Below, one piece after another: positions 5,250-10,516 of a DNA stretch of 10,516 nt. The DNA is from RGIG8306 sp964426655 (GTDB lineage Bacteria > Bacillota > Clostridia > Lachnospirales > Lachnospiraceae), in assembly GCA_964426655.1 (NCBI GenBank), contig CAYRQT010000059.1:1-10516 (forward strand), read 5' to 3'. Made by a program: the position numbers and the translations under genes. Within the stretch, counting starts at the first letter, position 1. Each line of letters starts with the position of its first letter. The notes below the pieces were generated by a model. That model saw only the letters and a list, made by a program, of their open reading frames with translations. It did no database searches and had not been told where the DNA came from.

Positions 5250-6122
5250 ATGATTAAATTCATCTTTTCCATTTATAAATTTACACAAAAATGCAGGGAG
5301 GACAATATTGCTGCTTTTGCGGCCCAGTCCGCCTTTTTTATGATGGTTTCTTTCATCCCTTTTTTGCTGGTCATCAGTTCCATCCTCCGTTATACGCCGG
5401 TGACGGAAGACATTCTGGTGGAAATGGTGCAGGGCATCCTGCCTTCCTATCTGTCTCCTTTTCTGGTGTCCATTATTGATGAAGTTTATACCCGTTCCAT
5501 TGGTATTGTGTCTTTGACGGCTGTGGTGGCGATCTGGTCCTCTGCCAAGGGGATTCAGTATGTTTCGTACGGACTGAATGTGGTCCATGGCATTCCAGAG
5601 ACCAGAAACTGGCTTGTTCTGCGCATTTGGGCCACCATCTATACCTTTGGATTTGTGTTGGCACTGGTGGCCCTTCTGGTACTCATCATCTTTGGCAATC
5701 AGATTCAGGACCTGGTTGTGGAAATGTTTCCTATCTTAACACCATTGATGGATATGGTGATTCACATTCGTTACATGGTGGTGCTGCCGGTGCTGAGCCT
5801 GTTTTTTGTGTTGTTTTACAGACTGCTTCCAAATGGCAGAAAAAAGGAGGAAAAACTGACCATCCGCAATCAGCTGCCCGGGGCCATTCTTTGTGCCGGG
5901 GCTGTAGTGGCCCTTTCTTTTGGAATATCTGTCTATGTGGATTATTTTCACGGGTTTTCCATGTATGGCAATCTGACCACGCTGGTGCTGGTCATGCTCT
6001 GGCTCTATTCCTGTATGTATATCTTCCTGATTTGCGCGGAGTGCAATGTGTTTTTTGCAGCGCCAATCCGCACCTGGTTTCAGAAAAAAAGCAAGCGAAA
6101 ATCAAACGGAAAGACTTCCTAG
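5250..6122 (+). CDS. YihY/BrkB-family inner membrane protein
   Basis: A 290-residue polytopic membrane protein, the usual length of the YihY (formerly ribonuclease BN/BrkB) family. Hydrophobic segments lie at about 25-47, 84-104, 125-150, 172-193, 208-230 and 242-270. Family features are the first helix AAFAAQSAFFMMVSFIPFLL (21-40), IWSSAKGIQ (95-103), FYRLLPNGR (189-197), the GAILCAGAVVAL helix and the closing YGNLTTLVLVMLWLYSCMYI with FLICAECN (239-266). The C-terminus is a short basic tail (KKKSKRKSNGK) on the cytoplasmic side. The family has no firmly known molecular function; the old RNase BN label is wrong for this family. It has its own strong promoter. An AAGGA site lies upstream of the ATG at 5250. 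The last 21 bases overlap the convergent Sir2 gene. Confidence 0.92.
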   Translation: MIKFIFSIYKFTQKCREDNIAAFAAQSAFFMMVSFIPFLLVISSILRYTPVTEDILVEMVQGILPSYLSPFLVSIIDEVYTRSIGIVSLTAVVAIWSSAKGIQYVSYGLNVVHGIPETRNWLVLRIWATIYTFGFVLALVALLVLIIFGNQIQDLVVEMFPILTPLMDMVIHIRYMVVLPVLSLFFVLFYRLLPNGRKKEEKLTIRNQLPGAILCAGAVVALSFGISVYVDYFHGFSMYGNLTTLVLVMLWLYSCMYIFLICAECNVFFAAPIRTWFQKKSKRKSNGKTS

Positions 6123-6821
6123 CAGTTCCCCAATGCTTCCGGAAAGCAAAAGGGCCGCTTCCCTGTCCCGGGGCGTGGGACTTTTATTGATCAGAACCAG
6201 ACGGCTTCCTTTGTAATAATCCAGGAGGGCTGCCGCCGGATATACGGAAAGAGAGGTGCCTCCCACGATCATCACATCTGCGGCAGAGACCAGGCCCATG
6301 GCGCCGGTCCAGGCCTGCTGGGGCAGGGGCTCTTCATACAGCACCACATCCGGTTTCAGGACTCCGCCACAGCTGCAGCGTGGAATGCCACTGCTGTGCA
6401 ATACGGCCTCAAGACCGTAATTTCTCCCACATTTCTGACAGATATTGCGATGAACGGAGCCGTGAAGCTCAAATACCTTTTGGCTGCCGGCTGCCTGGTG
6501 CAGGCCGTCAATATTCTGGGTGATGATGCCCTCTAACAGGCCTTCCCTTTCCCATTTGGCCAGCACCAGATGGGCTTTGTTGGGACTTGCCTTAGGATAG
6601 AGCATTTTATCCCGGTAGAAAGCATAGAATTCCTCTGGATGCTGCACATAAAAGCTGTGACTGAGCATCACCTCAGGGGGATAGGGGTATTTTTGCTGAT
6701 ATAGGCCATTCGTACTCCGAAAGTCCGGAATGCCGCTCTCTGTGGAGACCCCTGCGCCACCGAAGAACACAAGATTTCGACTGTTTTTTATCCAATCTTC
6801 CAAAGTTTTGATATCATTCAT
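6102..6821 (-). CDS. Sir2-family NAD-dependent protein deacylase (sirtuin)
   Basis: A 239-residue single-domain sirtuin, typical bacterial length. It removes acyl groups from lysines using NAD+, giving nicotinamide and O-acyl-ADP-ribose. Motifs in order: GAGVSTESGIPDFR (22-35) for NAD binding, TQNIDGLH (101-108), FELHGSVH with the catalytic His120, four zinc cysteines as CQKC (128, 131) and CSC (149, 151), GGTSLSVYPAA (187-197) and LVLINKSPTP (208-217). It resembles the Thermotoga maritima Sir2 (class U) more than the class III desuccinylases: the segment after PEEFYAFYRDKM lacks a clear Tyr-x-x-Arg pocket. Deacetylase activity is therefore likelier than desuccinylase activity, but this is inference. 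All catalytic and zinc residues are present. The ATG at 6821 follows an AGAGG site. The 3-prime end overlaps the convergent YihY gene. Confidence 0.95.
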   Translation of the reverse strand: MNDIKTLEDWIKNSRNLVFFGGAGVSTESGIPDFRSTNGLYQQKYPYPPEVMLSHSFYVQHPEEFYAFYRDKMLYPKASPNKAHLVLAKWEREGLLEGIITQNIDGLHQAAGSQKVFELHGSVHRNICQKCGRNYGLEAVLHSSGIPRCSCGGVLKPDVVLYEEPLPQQAWTGAMGLVSAADVMIVGGTSLSVYPAAALLDYYKGSRLVLINKSPTPRDREAALLLSGSIGELLGSLSV

Positions 6822-6862
6822 TTTTGCGCCTCTTTTCTGAGAATGTCCAATCTCTTCCTATA

Positions 6863-6871
6863 ATTATAGCA
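6863..6871 (-). promoter_or_regulatory. Extended -10 promoter of the sirtuin gene
   Basis: On the minus strand TGCTATAAT is a perfect -10 with the extended TG, about 42 bases upstream of the sirtuin ATG; no strong -35 is seen. The box lies inside the perfect 12-base palindrome CTATAATTATAG (6858-6869), so a TATAAT is present on both strands. Confidence 0.65.
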
Positions 6872-6955
6872 CACATTCCCCCTTTAAATGATTTATAAAA
6901 ATAACAAAACAATAAAATGCATGAAAAAAAAGTGCAAAAAAATTACCAAAAGAAG

Positions 6956-6984
6956 TTGACAACCCGTGGAAGGCATTGTATAGT
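6956..6984 (+). promoter_or_regulatory. Promoter of the LacI-family gene
   Basis: TTGACA (6956-6961), a 17-base spacer and TATAGT (6979-6984) form a near-consensus sigma-A promoter with the start of transcription expected near 6991, next to the operator at 6993. The sequence just upstream is very A-rich (about 6890-6955), which could act as an UP-like element. Confidence 0.85.
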
Positions 6985-6992
6985 AATACCAA

Positions 6993-7006
6993 GGAAACCG
7001 TTTTCC
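6993..7006. promoter_or_regulatory. LacI-family operator, copy 1
   Basis: GGAAACCGTTTTCC is a near-perfect palindrome with a central CG, the form of operators bound by LacI/GalR regulators. It sits at the predicted start of transcription, so a bound repressor would block the regulator's own promoter. An identical copy follows the regulator gene at 8036. It differs from a CcpA cre site at the outer TG/CA bases. Confidence 0.72.
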
Positions 7007-7021
7007 GAAGGAGGATTTTGT

Positions 7022-8020
7022 ATGATTTCAATTAATGATGTGGCAAAACGGGCGGGGGTAGCAAAGTCGACGGTATCGAAGGTTTTGAACCAGTATCCAC
7101 TGGTCAGTGAAGAAACAAGAGAGAGAGTACAGGCTGCTGTGGAGGAGCTGGGGTACATTCCAAACACAATGGCTGTCTCCCTTTCCAAAAAAACTTTTGA
7201 CCGGGTTGGCCTCATTGTGGATATACGGCACAACAGCCAGTTTATCGACGAAATGAGCATGCAGCATCTGACAGGGGCCTTTGAAAAAGCAAGAGAGTAT
7301 CACCTGGAAGTGGTAACTTTTTTCAGCAATCAGTTTGATGGCATGCCATACAAGCAGCTGACCGCCTTTTTAAAATCCCAGCGTATTACCTGCCTCATTA
7401 TTTATAACCTTTCCATTGAAAACAGGAACCTCTATAAGGTGGTGGAGAAGCAGGAATTTTTTACAGTCCTTGTGGACTCCCCTATCGTAACGGAAAGAAC
7501 TTCCTCGGTTTCCCTGGATCATTACCAGGCTCAGTATGATGTGGCAAAGAAGACCCTGGAAGAAAACTGGCTCACAGATAAGGTGCTCTACATTGCCGGC
7601 GGAGCAGATGGCTACATCACAGACAACCGTTTGGCGGCCATTCGCAAGCTACAGGAGGAAAGAGGATTTTCTTTGATTGTACGCTACGGCGATTTTAGTG
7701 AGTATAAAGCGGTGGAGATTACCAGACGCTATGGAGAAAGAGTACATATCATCATCTGTGCTTCGGATATGATGGCCATTGGTTCTGTGTTTGCACTTCG
7801 GGAAATGAATATCTTCCGGCCGGTCTGTGGTTTTGACGGGATCCGCCTGATGGGATACGCACAGATTGCCATGAACACAGTAAAGCAGGACTTTAAAGAA
7901 AAGTCAAAAGTGGCTTTTGATGAGTTGAAAAGACTTCTGGACGGAGAAAAAGGACGGCATGTAGAGGTGCCCTATAAAGTGTGTACTATTGAATACATGG
8001 ATGTTATTGAAAAAGACTAA
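7022..8020 (+). CDS. LacI-family transcriptional regulator of the maltodextrin genes
   Basis: A 332-residue LacI/GalR repressor. Residues 1-24 (MISINDVAKRAGVAKSTVSKVLNQ) are the helix-turn-helix, and YIPNTMAVSLSKK (45-57) is the hinge helix with the usual Y.PN..A. Residues about 60-332 are a periplasmic-binding-like effector domain, with a VGLIVDI strand at 62-68 and, near the end, the VCGFDGI pattern, then MNTVKQDFKEKSKVAFDEL, typical of the family. The effector is unknown but is probably a maltooligosaccharide, since the next two genes process maltodextrins. The start at 7022 has GAAGGAGG upstream and a strong promoter; the longer frame beginning at 6917 starts upstream of that promoter. 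It most likely represses itself through the operator at 6993 and the downstream genes through the copy at 8036. Confidence 0.92.
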   Translation: MISINDVAKRAGVAKSTVSKVLNQYPLVSEETRERVQAAVEELGYIPNTMAVSLSKKTFDRVGLIVDIRHNSQFIDEMSMQHLTGAFEKAREYHLEVVTFFSNQFDGMPYKQLTAFLKSQRITCLIIYNLSIENRNLYKVVEKQEFFTVLVDSPIVTERTSSVSLDHYQAQYDVAKKTLEENWLTDKVLYIAGGADGYITDNRLAAIRKLQEERGFSLIVRYGDFSEYKAVEITRRYGERVHIIICASDMMAIGSVFALREMNIFRPVCGFDGIRLMGYAQIAMNTVKQDFKEKSKVAFDELKRLLDGEKGRHVEVPYKVCTIEYMDVIEKD

Positions 8021-8035
8021 TTTTTTTATCTGTTC

Positions 8036-8049
8036 GGAAACCGTTTTCC
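8036..8049. promoter_or_regulatory. LacI-family operator, copy 2
   Basis: The same 14 bases as copy 1 occur in the 56-base gap between the regulator stop and the GH13 start. No convincing promoter is visible in the gap; the best is a weak TTATTG/TATCTG pair across the regulator's 3-prime end. Binding here could repress a weak internal promoter or act as a roadblock to read-through from the regulator gene. Confidence 0.68.
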
Positions 8050-8076
8050 ACGACTTGAGGAAGTACAGGAGACATT

Positions 8077-9822
8077 ATGAATTTAGCAGCAGTTTATCAT
8101 CGGACTTCAGATAATTATTGTTATCCGCTGGATGAAAATGCATTGATCATCAATCTGCGTACAGGGGAAGATGTGGACCGGGTGCAGCTTTGCTACGGCG
8201 ATCCTTTTGAGCAGGGCATCCTTGGAGGAAAGGAACAATGGACAGGAGAAATTGAGGAGCTTATTTACAAAAAGAAGCTTCCCCAGCATACCTGGTGGAC
8301 CACCACCATTCGCCCCCGCTACAAACGATGCAGGTATTATTTCAGACTATACAGCGAGAAAGAATGTTTTTATTACTATGAAGATGCGTTTTGCCGTCCC
8401 GATGAAGTGGAAGGCAAAAATTTCCAATATTTTACGTTCCCCTGGATGAACCCGGCAGATATCAACCGGGTGCCGGACTGGGTCAGGGAAACAGTGTGGT
8501 ATCAGATTTTCCCGGATCGGTTTTCAAATGGAGAAACAGGAAACGATCTTAAAGGAACAAAACCTTGGGGCTACCATAGCGTCAGAAATGAAGAGAGCTA
8601 TGGAGGGGACCTGCAGGGCATTACAGACAGACTGCCATATCTGGCAGATCTTGGGATCAATGGGATTTATCTGACCCCCGTTTTTGAGGCGGACAGTATC
8701 CATAAATACAACATTACCGATTACACCCGTATTGATCCGCAGTTTGGTGATGATGCGTCTATGGCCTTGCTGGTGCGAAAGGCCCATGAACAAGGCATTC
8801 GGGTGATGCTGGATGGGGTTTTTAACCATTGTGGCATCTGGTTCGCACCCTGGCAGGACGTTTTGGACAAGGGCAAGGCTTCATCCTACTTCTCCTGGTT
8901 CATGATTAACGAATGGCCCATTGACAGAGAGGCCAAAAGCACCCGGGACGGTACCTTTTATTCCTTTGCTTTTGCAGCTGGGATGCCAAAGCTGAACACC
9001 AATCATCCGGAAGTCATTGAGTATTTTACCGGAGTAGTGGCTCAGTGGATTCGCCGGTATGATATCGACGGGCTGCGGTTGGATGTGGCCAACGAGGTTT
9101 CTCACAGATTCCTGCGCAACCTCAGAGAAACAGTCAAGACCATGAAACCGGACTTTTACCTTCTGGGAGAAATCTGGCATGACAGTATTCGGTGGCTTGG
9201 AGGAGATGAGTTTGACGGCGTTATGAATTATCCCCTGATGGGCACCATCGGTGATTTCTGGTCCATGCCAAAAAGCACTGCAGATCAGCTGGAAAGATCT
9301 CTGAACAGAGTCTTCACATTATATATGCAGCAGACGAACAATTGCCTTTTTAACCTGCTGGATTCCCACGATACGGATCGGATTCGCAGCAGGGTGACCT
9401 CTGTGGCCATGTCCTATCAGCAGCTTGCCCTGTTGTTCGTTCTTCCGGGAAGTCCCTGTATCTACTATGGTACGGAACTTGGCATGGAGGGGGGGCATGA
9501 TCCGGACTGTCGGCGTTGCATGCCATGGAGCTGGCTGGAAGAGGGAAGGGGAGAGGAAACCAGGCAGCTTGTCCGGCGGCTCATTCATTTACGAAGAACT
9601 TATTCAGCTTTGCGGAGTCCTCATTACCATTTTGTTGGACATGAGGAGGATCGGCTGGTCCATCTGATCAAAACAGATGAAGGGGGAGAGCAGATTGAGC
9701 TTCTTTTGAATGCGGCCAAAACAGCCTTCCCTATTCCGGAAGAAACCGGTTTCTGCCTTTTTTCCTACAAGGCGGACGGAGGAGCCATTGAACCGGAGGG
9801 CATTTATCTGCGAAAATTGTAA
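8077..9822 (+). CDS. GH13 cyclomaltodextrinase / neopullulanase / maltogenic amylase
   Basis: A 581-residue glycoside hydrolase of family 13, subfamily 20 type, which hydrolyses cyclodextrins, pullulan or short maltodextrins. No signal peptide is present, so it acts in the cytoplasm on imported oligosaccharides. Residues 1 to about 125 resemble the N-terminal CBM34-like domain of this subfamily. The catalytic barrel starts near WYQIFPDRFSNG (about 147-158). Conserved regions: DGVFNH (246-251), MPKLN (303-307, typical of this subfamily), GLRLDVANE with the nucleophile Asp336, LLGEIWH with the acid/base Glu365, and SHDTDR with the stabilising Asp432. The VANE after the nucleophile marks the neopullulanase/cyclomaltodextrinase group. 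Length is usual for the family. An AGGAG site precedes the ATG. malQ begins 15 bases after its stop. Exact substrate preference cannot be read from sequence. Confidence 0.94.
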   Translation: MNLAAVYHRTSDNYCYPLDENALIINLRTGEDVDRVQLCYGDPFEQGILGGKEQWTGEIEELIYKKKLPQHTWWTTTIRPRYKRCRYYFRLYSEKECFYYYEDAFCRPDEVEGKNFQYFTFPWMNPADINRVPDWVRETVWYQIFPDRFSNGETGNDLKGTKPWGYHSVRNEESYGGDLQGITDRLPYLADLGINGIYLTPVFEADSIHKYNITDYTRIDPQFGDDASMALLVRKAHEQGIRVMLDGVFNHCGIWFAPWQDVLDKGKASSYFSWFMINEWPIDREAKSTRDGTFYSFAFAAGMPKLNTNHPEVIEYFTGVVAQWIRRYDIDGLRLDVANEVSHRFLRNLRETVKTMKPDFYLLGEIWHDSIRWLGGDEFDGVMNYPLMGTIGDFWSMPKSTADQLERSLNRVFTLYMQQTNNCLFNLLDSHDTDRIRSRVTSVAMSYQQLALLFVLPGSPCIYYGTELGMEGGHDPDCRRCMPWSWLEEGRGEETRQLVRRLIHLRRTYSALRSPHYHFVGHEEDRLVHLIKTDEGGEQIELLLNAAKTAFPIPEETGFCLFSYKADGGAIEPEGIYLRKL

Positions 9823-9837
9823 AAGGAGAAAGAATTT

Positions 9838-10485
9838 GTGAGAAAAGCGGGCGTTTTACTTTCTGTCTCCTCCCTGCCTTCCCGGCATGGGGTAGGAGAT
9901 TTAGGGAAATATAGTTACCAGTTTGTAGATAAGCTGGCTCATGCCGGCTGCTCCATCTGGCAGATTCTGCCATTAAATCCATTGGGGTATGGCAATTCAC
10001 CTTACCAGCCCTACTCTTCCATGGCAGGAGATGAAATCTACATCAGCCTTGATCGTCTGCACTTTGAAGGGCTACTGACAAAAAGAACGCCATCTTATCA
10101 TGTTGGTGCAGATCGGGTGGATTATGAAGGGGTAAGGGCCTTTAAAGAAAAGTATCTGAGAGAAGCTTTTTCCCGTTTTGTCCCGGACGAAGGGTATGAA
10201 GCTTTTGCGGCACAGGCGTGGGTATATCAGTATGCGGTGTTTCTGACGCTGAAAAAGAAAAATGAGTTAAGGTGCTGGAATACCTGGCCGGCAAAAGATA
10301 AAAAATGGATTCTGAATACACAGGAAGCACCCCGCTGTAGCGAAGAGGATGTTCGCTATGAAATGTTCGTGCAGTATACCTTTTATCGGCAATGGATGGA
10401 ATTGAAAGCTTATGCCAATGAAAAAGGCATTTACATTAGAGGGTGCGTCTTAGGGATTTCTTATCCCGGAAAAATATCGGCATAG
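9838..10485 (+). CDS. malQ: 4-alpha-glucanotransferase MalQ, interrupted after about 201 residues
   Basis: The N-terminal part of a GH77 amylomaltase, which transfers maltooligosaccharide units between glucans in the cytoplasm. Recognisable blocks are AGVLLSVSSLPSRHGVGDLG (4-23), IWQILPLNPLGYGNSPYQPYSS (about 40-61) and the C-lobe of this part, VRYEMFVQYTFYRQW with ELKAYANEKGIYIRG (about 173-202). A normal MalQ is about 500 residues and continues here with a GDIPIYV motif; this frame instead reads 14 unrelated residues to a stop at 10485. The catalytic residues, which lie later, are therefore missing. The start is a GTG at 9838 with an AGGAG site 9 bases upstream; no ATG fits. The break is most simply an insertion, so the rest of malQ may continue beyond the right edge of the window. 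It is probably co-transcribed with the GH13 gene. Confidence 0.85.
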   Translation: MRKAGVLLSVSSLPSRHGVGDLGKYSYQFVDKLAHAGCSIWQILPLNPLGYGNSPYQPYSSMAGDEIYISLDRLHFEGLLTKRTPSYHVGADRVDYEGVRAFKEKYLREAFSRFVPDEGYEAFAAQAWVYQYAVFLTLKKKNELRCWNTWPAKDKKWILNTQEAPRCSEEDVRYEMFVQYTFYRQWMELKAYANEKGIYIRGCVLGISYPGKISA

Positions 10486-10516
10486 TTTGGTATGTATTTA
10501 CCGGCTATGCCGATTT
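10443..10516 (+). mobile_element. Possible 5-prime end of an inserted element in malQ (group II intron or IS)
   Basis: The MalQ similarity stops at the second base of a conserved glycine codon. The next bases read GTGCG, matching the group II intron 5-prime consensus GUGYG. They are followed by a small hairpin, GGGAT (10453-10457) with ATCCC (10463-10467), and by a 10-base-pair hairpin, ATCGGCATAG (10476-10485) with CTATGCCGAT (10505-10514), ending in T's at the window edge. A transposon end with subterminal hairpins is the main alternative. Only 74 bases are visible and no transposase or maturase gene is in the window, so this is a low-confidence call. Confidence 0.35.

Noticed and set aside
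5106..5588. 160-codon minus-strand open frame opposite the YihY promoter and N-terminus
   Set aside because: It covers the terminator, promoter and start of real genes on the other strand, and its translation is His/Arg/Asn-rich with no recognisable family.
5627..6190. 187-codon plus-strand open frame inside the YihY gene
   Set aside because: It is out of frame with a clear YihY-family protein and its translation shows no domain and a cysteine/tryptophan-rich, non-protein-like composition.
6993..7006. CcpA cre site reading of the 14-mer
   Set aside because: The outer bases are GG/CC rather than the TG/CA that cre sites need, and the repeated identical copy beside a LacI-family gene points to that regulator.

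Overview
The window looks like a chromosomal segment from a low-to-mid GC, Gram-positive Clostridia-type bacterium, most likely a gut Lachnospiraceae relative. This rests on strong AGGAGG-type ribosome binding sites, sigma-A-like promoters with 17-base spacers, a lipoprotein signal with a Gram-positive style lipobox, and the character of the proteins. The taxon is an inference from style and was not searched. No tRNA, rRNA or CRISPR array was seen, and genes cover almost everything; the longest gap is about 200 bases.

Layout. (1) 1-313, minus: the N-terminal two-thirds or so of a peptide methionine sulfoxide reductase (msrA), running off the left edge. (2) 470-2069, minus: a tight three-gene run coding for a small HTH-like protein, a four-helix membrane protein (ATGA overlap with the gene before it) and a lipoprotein carrying a duplicated domain. 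A small XRE-like regulator (2161-2607, minus) lies just upstream and may belong to the same transcript. (3) 2706-3797, plus: a Ser/Thr protein kinase with a C-terminal membrane region, divergent from the XRE-like regulator. The two genes share a 98-base region in which two well-formed promoters face each other with overlapping -10 boxes. (4) 3794-5090: a divergent redox pair, an HxlR/DUF24 regulator with an N-terminal cysteine (minus) and a QorB/YtfG-like NAD(P)-binding quinone oxidoreductase (plus). A 16-base inverted repeat lies between them, and a strong terminator follows the oxidoreductase. (5) 5250-6821: a YihY-family membrane protein (plus) and a Sir2 NAD-dependent deacylase (minus), convergent with a 21-base overlap of their coding ends. 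(6) 7022-10485, plus: a maltodextrin-type cluster of a LacI-family regulator, a GH13 cyclomaltodextrinase/neopullulanase and a 4-alpha-glucanotransferase (malQ).

How the parts work together. The LacI-family gene has a near-consensus promoter with a 14-base near-palindrome at the expected transcription start. An identical 14-mer lies in the short gap between the regulator and the GH13 gene, so the regulator probably controls both itself and the amylase-malQ genes. GH13 would cut cyclic or linear maltodextrins and MalQ would disproportionate the products. The malQ reading frame breaks abruptly near 10442, inside its conserved Gly-Asp motif, and the sequence beyond looks foreign. It starts with GTGCG, the 5-prime consensus of group II introns, and contains two hairpins. 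The window ends 74 bases later, so the nature of the insertion cannot be settled here.

No clearly new defence or mobile system is visible. The least described unit is the membrane kinase, XRE-like regulator, HTH-like protein, membrane protein and lipoprotein neighbourhood, which could be a local envelope-signalling module. That link is inference from gene order only.
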